A stretch of DNA of 64,000 nucleotides from Opitutus sp. GAS368 (GTDB lineage: Bacteria; Verrucomicrobiota; Verrucomicrobiia; Opitutales; Opitutaceae): contig CAMDOO010000004.1 in the NCBI GenBank assembly GCA_945903545.1, positions 1 to 64,000 of the forward strand, given 5' to 3'. The notes beneath the pieces were generated by a model. The model saw nothing but the letters and a program-made list of their open reading frames with translations, was not told where the DNA came from and did no database searches. A program made the translations under genes and the position numbers. Of this stretch, positions 36,658 through 45,165 are shown piece after piece (position 1 is the first letter of the stretch; the number at the start of each line of letters is the position of its first letter).

Positions 36658-36942
36658 TTACACGGATAGCTCGTCCCGGAGCCGGTCGACCAGGGCGGCA
36701 GTGACCACCTTCGGTTTTGACTTGGCGCGCCGCTTCAGCACCGGGAGGCCGTGGGAGTCGAGGACGGCGACGGCGGATTCCTCGACGGAAAGCGTCAGAC
36801 CCCCGGGGGAGGCGGGGAGGGTACCGTCGGTGACGCGCTGCAATCCATCCACGATCAGATCGCGCAGGGTGGTGCCGCGCCGCGCCGCCAGGATCTTGGC
36901 GCGGCGGAAAAGCGCGTCGGGAAGTTCGACGGTGGTCTTCAT
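36658..36942 (-). CDS. vapB: VapB-type antitoxin
   Basis: A 94-residue protein that begins with a ribbon-helix-helix-like segment (KTTVELPDALFRRAKILAAR, then GTTLRDLIVDGL), which would bind the operon promoter. The flexible C-terminal half (LVDRLRDELSV) would wrap the VapC active site. It is the first gene of the toxin-antitoxin pair, as expected for autoregulation. Confidence 0.82.
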   Translation of the reverse strand: MKTTVELPDALFRRAKILAARRGTTLRDLIVDGLQRVTDGTLPASPGGLTLSVEESAVAVLDSHGLPVLKRRAKSKPKVVTAALVDRLRDELSV

Positions 36943-37004
36943 ATGGCCGTAGATATGGGTTTACGGATTAGAGTCAATCGGAACCAGGCGGTTGCACCCT
37001 GAGA

Positions 37005-37107
37005 GCGCAGGATTCGCAGAGAACGGATTGGGATTTGGTCCGGTTCGAATGCACAGAGCAGTCCGGCCTCCGCGTTCTCTGCGTCTCTGCGTGACACCAA
37101 ATCCGGT
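37005..37107. repeat. Interleaved inverted repeat (CGCAGAGAACG family)
   Basis: CGCAGAGAACG (37015-37025) pairs with the CGCGTTCTCTGCG segment at 37071-37083. GGATTTGGT (37031-37039) pairs with ACCAAATCC near 37096-37104. The two pairs are interleaved (A-B-A'-B') and not nested. It lies between vapB and the MFS gene. The element at 38433-38500 has the same topology. Confidence 0.55.
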
Positions 37108-37157
37108 CCGGTTTCCGCAGGATTGCCAACGGCTGCGCGCCCCGCTCGTTTGAACGA

Positions 37158-38417
37158 ATGTCAGTCGCCACCGAACCCGCCGCCGACCGCGATCCCTACG
37201 CGGCGCTGCGGCACACGGCGTACCGGCGGTTCCTGATCGGGCGGGCGGTGTTCCTGATCGGCGGGCAGATGCAGATGACGGCGGTGGGCTGGCAAATCTA
37301 CGAGCGGCTGGGCTCGAAGCTGGCGCTCGGCCTCGTGGGCCTCGTCCAGATCATCCCGGTGCTGCTGCTGGCGCTGCCGGCGGGGCATGCGGCGGATCAT
37401 TTTGACCGGCGGAAGATCGTCGCGGGCGGGCTGTCGCTTTACCTGCTCTGTTCGCTCGGGCTTGCGGCCCTCTCGTGGACCAACGGGGCGCCGTGGTTGA
37501 TCTATACGCTGCTGTTTTTTGTCGCCGTGGCGCGGTCCTTCACGGTGCCGGCGCTCGGTTCGCTGCTGCCCTCGGTGATCCCGCGCGGGCTCTGGGCCAA
37601 TGCGGCAACTTGGAACAGTTCCCTGTTTGAGCTGGCGGGCATGATCGGCCCCGGGGTGGCGGGCCTGCTGATTGCGCTGACGAGCGGGGCCACGGCGGTG
37701 TTTTTCACGGCGGCCGGCTGCGCGCTGCTGGCGGCGATCCTCTTTTCGTCGATCCACGTCCCGGCGCGGGTGGTGAAGCCCCGGGCGCCGGACCTGGCGG
37801 GCCTGCTCAGCGGCCTGCGCTTCATGTTCAAGGCGCGGCTGCTGCTGGCGGCGGCGAGCCTGGACCTGTTTGCCGTGCTGCTCGGCGGGGCGACGGCGCT
37901 GCTGCCGGTGGTGGCAAAGGACATCCTGCATACCGGGCCGGAGGGTTTCGGCTGGCTGCGGGCCGCGCCCTCGATCGGGGCGGTCGCGATGGCCTTCGCC
38001 ACCGCCCACCTACCGCCGTGGAAAAACTCGGGGCGCGTGCTGCTCTGGTCGTTCGTGGGCTTCGGCCTCGCGATCATCGTCTTCGGTCTCTCGCGCAACT
38101 ACTGGCTCTCGCTCGCCATGCTCGTGCTCACGGGCATCTTCGACAACCTGAACGTGGTGATCCGCCAGACGCTGATGCAGTTCATCACGCCGGACGAGAT
38201 GCGGGGCCGGGTGAGCGCAGTGAACTACATCTTCATCGGCTGCTCCAACGAGCTCGGCGCGCTGGAGTCCGGCCTCGCCGCGCAGTGGCTGGGCACGGTG
38301 CCGGCGATCGTGGCCGGCGGCGGGGGCGCCTTGCTGGTGGTGGGCGCGGTCGCGTGGCTCTCGCCGGCGCTGCGCCGGCTCGGTCGTGTGCAGGATCTGG
38401 CGCCCGTCGCGCCGTGA
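37158..38417 (+). CDS. MFS transporter, EntS-like
   Basis: A 419-residue major facilitator with about ten to twelve membrane helices. The N-terminal motif is YRRFLIGRAVFLIGGQMQMTA, and the loop 2-3 motif is GHAADHFDRRKIV. It looks like the EntS/DHA-type exporters that export siderophores or drugs. It is a single gene between two repeat-containing gaps, and no siderophore genes are near, so the substrate is unknown. Confidence 0.87.
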   Translation: MSVATEPAADRDPYAALRHTAYRRFLIGRAVFLIGGQMQMTAVGWQIYERLGSKLALGLVGLVQIIPVLLLALPAGHAADHFDRRKIVAGGLSLYLLCSLGLAALSWTNGAPWLIYTLLFFVAVARSFTVPALGSLLPSVIPRGLWANAATWNSSLFELAGMIGPGVAGLLIALTSGATAVFFTAAGCALLAAILFSSIHVPARVVKPRAPDLAGLLSGLRFMFKARLLLAAASLDLFAVLLGGATALLPVVAKDILHTGPEGFGWLRAAPSIGAVAMAFATAHLPPWKNSGRVLLWSFVGFGLAIIVFGLSRNYWLSLAMLVLTGIFDNLNVVIRQTLMQFITPDEMRGRVSAVNYIFIGCSNELGALESGLAAQWLGTVPAIVAGGGGALLVVGAVAWLSPALRRLGRVQDLAPVAP

Positions 38418-38432
38418 GGTTGGATTTTTTAC

Positions 38433-38500
38433 ACCAAGGACGCAAAGCCAGCGAAGGTCGGCGGATCGGATGCTTCGTTAGCTTTGCGACCTTCTGTAAA
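38433..38500. repeat. Interleaved inverted repeat (CGCAAAGC family)
   Basis: CGCAAAGC near 38442 pairs with GCTTTGCG near 38481, and GAAGGTC near 38453 pairs with GACCTTC near 38489. The order is A-B-A'-B', as at 37005-37107. The arms include the common ACACCAAGGACGCAAAG sequence. Confidence 0.5.
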
Positions 38501-38525
38501 AGTGGATCGGATCCTGTCTTCGGAG

Positions 38526-38553
38526 GGTAGGGCGGGACGGGTCGGCCCGCCGG
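38526..38553 (+). repeat. GTAG-headed REP-like hairpin
   Basis: GGTAGGGCGGG is followed after 9 nt by CCCGCC, giving a 6-bp GC stem behind the GTAG head. Confidence 0.55.
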
Positions 38554-38819
38554 ATCGAGACTGATTCCCGGCGCGCCGAACCCCTTCGGCTCCGCTCAGG
38601 GCGCAATAGGCGCGAAAAGCCCGACCCAAGCGGTCCGCCCCCGGAGGCGGCAGGAGAGCGGCCCGGTGCCGTTGTAGTCCCGGCTGATTTTTTGGCAGAG
38701 GAAACCCGTTGCCTCTCACCGAAGCCGGCGCCTACGTTGGCGGCGTTCCCGTACCCCGTTAGCACCCCAACCTGTGTGAGCCGCCGCACCCCTGCCGCGC
38801 CCGCACCTCCATCCCTAGC

Positions 38820-41696
38820 ATGAACCACCGCATACTGACCCCCGTCGTGTCCGCGATCGTGGCCTTGGCCGCGATTCCCGTGTCAGCCCAGCAACCCGCC
38901 CCCGCGCCGGCCCCGGCTCCGGAGGCCGCCGCCCAACCGGCCGTCACCCCGCCAGCCGCCGGCCGCGGCGGGCGCGGAGGCGTCCCGGGCACCACCTTGG
39001 CCGGCGGTCCCAACCTGAGCGATGCGGCCTACGCGAACATTCTTCCGACCCTGTTCCCGAAGGTCGATCCCGTGCTGCCGAAGAGTCCGGCGGACGAGCT
39101 GAAGGAATTCCTCCTCCAGCCCGGCTACTCGCTGCAACTCGTGCTGTCGGACCCGATCATCCAGGAGCCCACCGCGGTGTCCTTCGACGCCAACGGCCGC
39201 ATGTTCGTGCTCGAGGACCGCGGCTACATGAAGACGGTCGATGCCCAGCGCCAGCGCGACCCGATCAGCCGCATCTCGCTGCACGAGGACACCAACAATG
39301 ATGGCGTGTACGACAAGCACTCGGTGTTCGTCGACAACCTCGTCTTCCCGCGCTTCGTGACGCCGTTTGGCCCGAACACGATCCTCACGATGGAGACCGA
39401 CCAGGGCGATGTCTGGAAGTACACCGACACGAACAACGACGGCAAGGCCGACAAGCGGGAGCTCTTCACCACCGGCATGGGACGCTCCGGCAACGTCGAG
39501 CACCAACCCTCCTTCCTCACGTGGACCATGGATAACTGGATGTACAGCACCTACAACACGGTGCGCATCCGCTGGAACCCCACCGGGGGCGTGCTCCGCG
39601 AAACCGTCGGGACCAACAATTCCGCCTGGGGCGTGACGCAGGACAACGACGGCAAGCAGTGGTTTCAGGGCGGCGCCAGCGGCATGCCCGGCTACTTCCA
39701 ACTGCCCGTGGCCTACGGCAATTTCCCTTCGCCGGACCAGATCGCGCCCGAGACGAACATCCCGTGGGGCGCCCCGGTCCGCATCGCCGATATGCAGGGT
39801 GGACTGGCCACCGTCCGCTTCCCCGACGGCTCGCTCCGCAGCACCACCGCCGGCGCGGGCAACGACATCGTGCGGGCCCACCGCATGCCGGCCGACCTTC
39901 AGGGCAACTACCTCTACGGCGAGCCCGTGGCGCGCATCGTGCGCCGGCTCGAGCCGGTTGTGAGCGAGGGCGTCACGCAGCTCAAGAACCACTACATATA
40001 CAACGAATTCATCAAGTCCACCGACCCATTGTTCCGCCCCGTCGACATGGCCACGGCGCCGGATGGCAGCATCTACATCGTGGACATGTACCGCGGCATC
40101 ATCCAAGAGGCCCAGTGGGCGGCCCCCGAGGGAACCTACCTGCGGGCCCGCGTTGACCAGTACCAGCTCGACAAGGTCCACAGCCTCGGCCGCATCTGGC
40201 GGCTGACCTACACGGGGATGCCCCGTGACACGACCGTGCCGCGCATGAACAACCAGTCGGCGGCCCAGCTGGTCGCCCACCTGAGCCATCCGAACGGCTG
40301 GTGGCGCGACACGGCCCAGCAGCTCCTGATCCTGAAGCAGGACAAGGCGGTGGTGCCGGCGCTGCAGCGCGTGGCCCGGAGCACGGAAAACGCGAACGCG
40401 CGCCTCCATGCGATCTGGACCCTCGAGGGACTCGGCTCGCTGGATGCCGCACTGACACGCTCGCTGCTGAAGGATGCGAACCCCCGCGTGCGCGTGCAGG
40501 CCGTCCGCGCCAGCGAGACGCTCTACAAGGGCGGGGACAAGTCCTTTGCCGCCGACTACGCCACGCTCGCCCGCGATGCGGACGCCAGCGTCGCCATGCA
40601 GGCGCTCATGACGATGAACACGCTCCGCGTGCCGGACGCGACGACGGTCGCGAAGGCCGTGCAGGAGGCCAACAAGGCCCGCGGTGTCGCCCTCGTTGCC
40701 AACGGCATCCTCAACCCGCCGGCGGCCGATGCCGGCGGCGCTGGCCTCACCGGGCCGGCCCAAGCGTCCCACACGCGCGGCCGGGCGATCTACGCCGAGC
40801 TCTGCGCCACCTGCCATGGCGCCAACGCCCTCGGCGAGCCGAAGCCGGGTGGCGGCAACATCGCCCCCTCGCTCTCCGGGTCGCCCCGCGTCAACGGCCA
40901 CAGCGACTACATCGCCAATGTCCTGCTGCGTGGCCTCACCGGCCCGCTGCCCGGCATCTCCTCGGCCGACACCGACCTCATGGTGCCGATGCATGAGCAG
41001 AACGACCAGTGGATCGCCGACGTTGCCACCTACGTGCGCAACAGCTTCGGCAATACCGGCGCGCCAGTCACCGCGGCGCAGGTCGCCCGCATCCGCGCAG
41101 CCACGGCCAGCCGGACCAAGCCCTGGACGCTCGCGGAGCTCGAGCCCCGCCTGCCGCGTCAGCTGACCTCGGCCGGCGACTGGAAGACCACGGCCAGCCA
41201 CAACCAGGCCAACTCGATCCAGGCGCTCTCGCAGTACAACACCTGGACGGCCAACGCCGCCCAGGCGCCCGGTCCGATCTGGCTCCAGATCGAGCTCACG
41301 GCCCCGGCGGTGATTTCCGGCGTGGATTTCAACCTTCCGGCCCCCGGTGCCGGCGGCCGCGGCGGTGGCGGCGGTCGCGGTGGGGCGGCGGGTGGTCGTG
41401 GTGGCGGCCAGGTGGCTCCTCCCGTCGTGGTTCCGGCCGTTGCGCCCGCCGATCTGCCTCCCGCGGCGCAGCCGGCGGCTGCGCCGGTCGCGCCGGTCCG
41501 TACCCTCCGCCTGGAGGTTTCGACCAACGGCACCGACTGGACGCCCGTCGCGACGGGTGAATTCACCGAGGGGATCGCCAGCCTCGCGCTGAACCAGCCC
41601 GCGTCGGCCCGCTTCGTCCGCATCTCGCAGCCGAGCGGCCCGCAGAACCTGGCGCTCGGCGCGCTCCGGGTCTACGAGGCCGGCCCGGCCCGCTGA
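38820..41696 (+). CDS. PVC-type exported dehydrogenase with HEAT, cytochrome c and discoidin-like modules
   Basis: A 958-residue secreted protein. In order: signal peptide (1-23), Pro/Ala/Gly-rich linker, a beta-propeller dehydrogenase of the PVC membrane-bound type (about 95-465; ILTMETDQGDVWKYTDTNND has a calcium-binding look), HEAT-like helical repeats (about 480-625), a cytochrome c domain with CATCH (C662, C665, H666), and a discoidin/F5-8C-like C-terminal domain (about 775-955) broken by a Gly/Arg-rich stretch near residues 840-870. Such proteins are greatly expanded in Planctomycetes and Verrucomicrobia and are linked with carbohydrate or aldehyde oxidation. The substrate is unknown. 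It stands alone and ends at a strong terminator. Confidence 0.85.
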   Translation: MNHRILTPVVSAIVALAAIPVSAQQPAPAPAPAPEAAAQPAVTPPAAGRGGRGGVPGTTLAGGPNLSDAAYANILPTLFPKVDPVLPKSPADELKEFLLQPGYSLQLVLSDPIIQEPTAVSFDANGRMFVLEDRGYMKTVDAQRQRDPISRISLHEDTNNDGVYDKHSVFVDNLVFPRFVTPFGPNTILTMETDQGDVWKYTDTNNDGKADKRELFTTGMGRSGNVEHQPSFLTWTMDNWMYSTYNTVRIRWNPTGGVLRETVGTNNSAWGVTQDNDGKQWFQGGASGMPGYFQLPVAYGNFPSPDQIAPETNIPWGAPVRIADMQGGLATVRFPDGSLRSTTAGAGNDIVRAHRMPADLQGNYLYGEPVARIVRRLEPVVSEGVTQLKNHYIYNEFIKSTDPLFRPVDMATAPDGSIYIVDMYRGIIQEAQWAAPEGTYLRARVDQYQLDKVHSLGRIWRLTYTGMPRDTTVPRMNNQSAAQLVAHLSHPNGWWRDTAQQLLILKQDKAVVPALQRVARSTENANARLHAIWTLEGLGSLDAALTRSLLKDANPRVRVQAVRASETLYKGGDKSFAADYATLARDADASVAMQALMTMNTLRVPDATTVAKAVQEANKARGVALVANGILNPPAADAGGAGLTGPAQASHTRGRAIYAELCATCHGANALGEPKPGGGNIAPSLSGSPRVNGHSDYIANVLLRGLTGPLPGISSADTDLMVPMHEQNDQWIADVATYVRNSFGNTGAPVTAAQVARIRAATASRTKPWTLAELEPRLPRQLTSAGDWKTTASHNQANSIQALSQYNTWTANAAQAPGPIWLQIELTAPAVISGVDFNLPAPGAGGRGGGGGRGGAAGGRGGGQVAPPVVVPAVAPADLPPAAQPAAAPVAPVRTLRLEVSTNGTDWTPVATGEFTEGIASLALNQPASARFVRISQPSGPQNLALGALRVYEAGPAR

Positions 41697-41719
41697 CGCC
41701 CGCCGGGAGACCAAATCCC

Positions 41720-41756
41720 ACGGCTAACGCCCGCGCGGGCGTTGGCCGTTTTTTTT
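41720..41756 (+). terminator. Intrinsic terminator
   Basis: A 14-bp stem (ACGGCTAACGCCCG and CGGGCGTTGGCCGT, one G-T pair) is followed by T8. It ends the PVC-type dehydrogenase gene. Confidence 0.93.
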
Positions 41757-41779
41757 GGCAGCGTTGCGGTTTGCCAGCT

Positions 41780-41801
41780 GTAGGCGGGGTGACTGCCCCG
41801 C
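41780..41801 (+). repeat. GTAG-headed REP-like hairpin
   Basis: GTAG is followed by GCGGGG, a 6-nt loop and CCCCGC. It lies 24 nt after the terminator. Confidence 0.5.
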
Positions 41802-41931
41802 GGGATCGAACCCGGGGCGAGGGCACCCCCGGTTACATTTCGAAAGAGATTTGATGCAGGCCGGGTGCCCCCCGGCGATGATCGGATCAGGCGCGGGCCA
41901 GGCGGGCGTCGAGGGACGCTTTGCCACCGCC

Positions 41932-42390
41932 TTAGATCATCACGATGACTGCGAGGCCGAGCGCGAGCAGGTGGAACTCGAAGCCCTCGCCCTTCTGCGC
42001 GCCGGACCAGTTCATGAAGAAGCCATGGGCGAGGTGGGAGGTCGCGATGGCGACCGCCATCACGGCGGCGATGCCGAACGCGGCGACGCGGCTGAAGGCG
42101 CCGGCGATCAGGGCGAGCGAACCGGCGAACTCCGCGGCGATCGCGAGGAAGGCAAACACGGCCGGGATGTGCATGGTGCCGGTGAAGAAACCCATCGTGC
42201 CGCTGTAGCCGTAGCCGCCGAACCAGCCGAGGGCCTTCTGCGCGCCATGGGGAAACATGACAAGGCCGAGGGTGAGGCGGGCAATGGTGGGAGCGACGCT
42301 GTCGCTGGTGGCGAGGAGGCGTTGGAGCGGTTTCATGGTGCTGGTTTGGGTGCGGGTGGCAGGGGCGTTGAGGGTGGAGGCGTGGGACAT
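41932..42390 (-). CDS. DoxX family membrane protein
   Basis: A 152-residue protein with four membrane helices, typical of DoxX. The motif RLTLGLVMFPHGAQKALGWFGG follows a charged N-terminus; helices lie near residues 37-52, 80-100, 105-122 and 137-152. The start may be ATG 42390 or ATG 42336. It is 17 nt downstream of a broken pirin gene, and pirin-DoxX pairs under LysR control are common, so it was probably the second gene of that operon. Its present promoter is unclear. Confidence 0.85.
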   Translation of the reverse strand: MSHASTLNAPATRTQTSTMKPLQRLLATSDSVAPTIARLTLGLVMFPHGAQKALGWFGGYGYSGTMGFFTGTMHIPAVFAFLAIAAEFAGSLALIAGAFSRVAAFGIAAVMAVAIATSHLAHGFFMNWSGAQKGEGFEFHLLALGLAVIVMI

Positions 42391-42407
42391 GATGGTGGTT
42401 GGTTTGA

Positions 42408-42680
42408 TTACTTCAGATCGAAGAGGAGGGCCTCGACGGGTTGCGTCGCGGTGACGGTGAGCGTGCCGGCTTGCTCGGTGCTGGCGCCGTCGCCGGTGGT
42501 GAGCTCGGTGCCGTTGAAGGTCACGGCCCCGTCAGCGACTTGGAGCCAGGCACCGCGGCCGGACTTCAACTCGTGGGTCACGGTCTCGCCGGCCTTCAAG
42601 CGGAGCCGGTAGACGTCGGCGTCCTGGTGGATGGTCGCAGATCCGTCGCGTCCGTCGGGCGAGATGAGCAGCACCTTCCT
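42408..42680 (-). pseudogene. Pirin C-terminal remnant
   Basis: About 90 residues on the minus strand (KVLLISPDGRDGSATIHQDA to EALLFDLK) match the C-terminal cupin of YhaK-type pirins, including the ISPDGRDGS and IHQDADVY segments. The N-terminal cupin, with the metal-binding site, is missing. Upstream of about 42680 the sequence is that of a LysR gene read on the other strand. A frame remains open to 43001, but its first 100 residues are antisense to LysR. Confidence 0.82.
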
Positions 42681-42683
42681 GGC

Positions 42684-43547
42684 GTCGCCGTCGCCGAGAC
42701 CGGCAATATCAGCCGCGCCGCGCAGAAGATTTTCCTCACGCAGCCCGCGCTCAGCCGGCAGATCAAGACGCTGGAGGAGGAGATTGGCCAGTGCCTGCTC
42801 GAGCGCCGGGCGAACTCGATCAGGCTGACGCCGGCGGGCGAGGCCATGCTGCGCGAGGCGCGCGAACTGCTGCGTCAGGCTGAACAGGCAGTCGAGCGTG
42901 TGAAGACCGCGGGCACCGGCGGGCGGCTGCGGATCGGCTACGCGCCCTCGCTGGCGGAGGGCCTGATGACGCCGGCCGTCACGAATTTCCGCCAGGCCCA
43001 TCCCGGGACGCAGGTGGAAATGTCGGATCTCTCGACGGGTGAGATGCTCGCCGGCCTGGAATCCGGCAAACTCGATGTGGTGGTGTCGGTGGCGGAGCAG
43101 CGCCAGACGCGAGGACTACATTGGACAACGCTCGCACAGATGCAGTGGAGGCTGGCGGTGGGGTCAAGGCACCGGCTGGCGAAACCGGCGAAGGTGCCTC
43201 CCGCGGAGTTGTCCGGTGAACCGCTGCTGTCATTCCGCCGTCAGGAATATCCGGATTACTGGGAGGACGTGGCGGCTTGGCTGCACCAGCACGGCCTCCG
43301 ACCGCGGATCGCCGGTGAGTACGACGGTGGCAACAGCCTGCTGGCCGCGGTGGCGTCGGGGCTGGGGGTTGCGCTCGTTGGGACGATTCCGGCGCACCTG
43401 GTTCCGACGGGAGTCCGCCTCAAGGTGCTCGCCGATGCTCCGCCCTCCGTGTGCATCGCGGCGGGTCGCCGCGCCGACCGGGCGGACGACAAGCCGCTGG
43501 CGGTGTTCCTCGAGGAACTGCGCCGCGCGGCAGCGGGGATGAAGTAG
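42684..43547 (+). pseudogene. LysR-type regulator lacking its native start
   Basis: LysR homology begins at VAVAETGNISRAAQKIFLTQ and runs through the HTH (TQPALSRQIKTLEEEIGQ) and the whole effector domain (GRLRIGYAPSLAEGLMTP onward) to a normal end at 43547. Only the first nine or so residues (usually MxLRHLRYF) and the promoter are missing, replaced by antisense pirin DNA. A GTG at 42627 is in frame and could give a hybrid N-terminus, so some function may remain. The scar suggests one deletion that fused two divergent genes. Confidence 0.75.
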
Positions 43548-43636
43548 GCTCGATCCGATCCCGTGGCCGCGAGCGCGGCGTTTTATCAGCACAGATCGCC
43601 GTTTCTTTTCCCCGGCATTTCTGTAGCAGTGGGTCC

Positions 43637-44932
43637 GTGCACCCCAACCCCAGGAAGGCATGGTATCGGATCCTTTATGTCCAGGTCCTGCTCGCCGTCG
43701 CGCTCGGCATTGTGATCGGCGTGCTCTGGCCCGACACGGGCAAGGCGCTGAAGCCGCTCGGCGACGGGTTCATCAAGCTGGTCAAGATGACGATCGCCCC
43801 GATCATCTTCTGCACCGTGGTGCACGGCATTGCGGCGATGCACGACGTACGGAAGCTCGGCCGCATCGGCGGGAAGACGCTGCTCTATTTCGAGGTCGTC
43901 TCCACCCTGGCGCTCGTCATCGGCCTGATCGTCGTGAACGTCCTCAAGCCGGGCGAGGGCTTCAACGTCGACCCGAGGACGCTCGATCCCGGGGCGGCAC
44001 AGGGCTTTGAGACGCAGGCGCGGTCGCTCACGTGGGTGAACTTCCTGCTCAACATCATCCCGGGGAGTTTTTTCGACGCGCTCGCGCGGGGTGAACTGCT
44101 GCAGGTCCTCCTCATTGCGATCCTGACGGGCTTCTCCATCTCGTTCCTCGGGGAGCAAGGCCGGCCCGTGCTGCGGGTGTTCGAGCATGCGGCCAAGGTC
44201 TTTTTCGGGGTCATGGGCATCATCGTGCAGGCCGCGCCGCTCGGTGCGCTCGGGGCGATGGGATTCACGATCGGGAGCTACGGTCTCGCGGCGTTGAAAC
44301 CCCTCCTCGAGCTGATGCTCGGTTTCTATCTCACGGCCGGCTTTTTTGTGGTGGTGGTGCTGGGCCTGATCGCGCGGCTGGCGGGGTTCTCGATCTTCCG
44401 GTTTCTCCTCTACATCCGGGAGGAATTGTTCCTGGTGCTCGGGACCAGTTCCTCGGAAACCGCCCTGCCGGGCATGCTGATGAAAATGAAGCGCCTCGGC
44501 TGCGCGGAGTCGACCGTGGGCCTCGTGATCCCGACCGGCTACAGCTTCAACCTCGATGGCACCAATATCTACATGACGATGGCCGCAGTTTTCCTCGCAC
44601 AGGCGACGAATACGCCGCTCGGCCTGGGCCAGCAGATCACGCTGCTCCTGGTGGCGATGATTTCGTCGAAGGGCGCGAGTGGAGTCACCGGCGCCGGCTT
44701 CGTGACGCTCGCCGCCACGCTCGCGGTCGTGCCCGCGATTCCGGTCCAGTCGCTCGCGCTGCTGGTCGGCATCGACCGCTTCATGAGCGAATGCCGGGCC
44801 CTCACGAACCTCGTGGGGAACGGCGTGGCCACGGTCGTGATCAGCCGCTGGGAAGGGGAGATCACCCCGGCCCAGCTCCGGAAGAACCTGCATCCGGCGA
44901 CGGATCCCAGCCTCGTCGATCTCACGAGATAA
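43637..44932 (+). CDS. Dicarboxylate/amino acid:cation symporter
   Basis: A 431-residue DAACS (GltP/DctA) transporter for C4-dicarboxylates or acidic amino acids. Signature segments are [21 protein letters not shown] at the N-terminus, [17 protein letters not shown], the serine-rich reentrant loop [30 protein letters not shown], and the cation-site region [18 protein letters not shown]. The start is GTG 43637; the frame is open further upstream but without homology. It is a single gene before the dcw cluster. Confidence 0.92.
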   Translation: MHPNPRKAWYRILYVQVLLAVALGIVIGVLWPDTGKALKPLGDGFIKLVKMTIAPIIFCTVVHGIAAMHDVRKLGRIGGKTLLYFEVVSTLALVIGLIVVNVLKPGEGFNVDPRTLDPGAAQGFETQARSLTWVNFLLNIIPGSFFDALARGELLQVLLIAILTGFSISFLGEQGRPVLRVFEHAAKVFFGVMGIIVQAAPLGALGAMGFTIGSYGLAALKPLLELMLGFYLTAGFFVVVVLGLIARLAGFSIFRFLLYIREELFLVLGTSSSETALPGMLMKMKRLGCAESTVGLVIPTGYSFNLDGTNIYMTMAAVFLAQATNTPLGLGQQITLLLVAMISSKGASGVTGAGFVTLAATLAVVPAIPVQSLALLVGIDRFMSECRALTNLVGNGVATVVISRWEGEITPAQLRKNLHPATDPSLVDLTR

Positions 44933-45165
44933 GCCGGGCCGGCGCGCCCGCCCTGCCGAACGCCCAATAACTCGGCGCGCGCGCGTGAAAATCGTCCGGC
45001 CGCGCGCGGTGCGCTGAGAGCGGGCGGAGCCAGCCGCGAACCATTGGCGCCTGTCGGCGAATTAGTTGTGAACAAGTTTTCGCAAAACCCTCGCCTCTGG
45101 GCTTGACGCTGGTGGGCGAAAATGGGGAGAAATGGGGCACTTTGGAGCAAGTTGGTGGTCTCCCC
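44933..45165 (+). promoter_or_regulatory. dcw promoter region with MraZ operator
   Basis: This gap holds the control region of the dcw cluster. Boxes beginning TGGG occur at 45113, 45123 and 45133, then TGGA at 45143 and TGG at 45153, each exactly 10 bp apart. MraZ rings bind tandem TGGG boxes with one-turn spacing, so this is its autoregulatory site. TTGACG (45103-45108) is a plausible -35 just upstream, which puts the operator over the core promoter. No good -10 is obvious. Confidence 0.8.

Larger units (their letters stand above)
38418..38819. other. Repeat-rich gap before the PVC-type dehydrogenase gene
   Basis: A 402-nt gap without a gene. It contains the interleaved inverted repeat (38433-38500), a GTAG-headed hairpin (38526-38553), and a CCCCTTCGGCTCCGCTCAGGG segment near 38581-38601, a variant of a short palindrome that recurs in many bacterial genomes. 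Confidence 0.5.

Noticed and set aside
38883-41714. A 943-codon open frame on the - strand
   Set aside because: It is antisense to the PVC-type dehydrogenase and has no recognisable domain.
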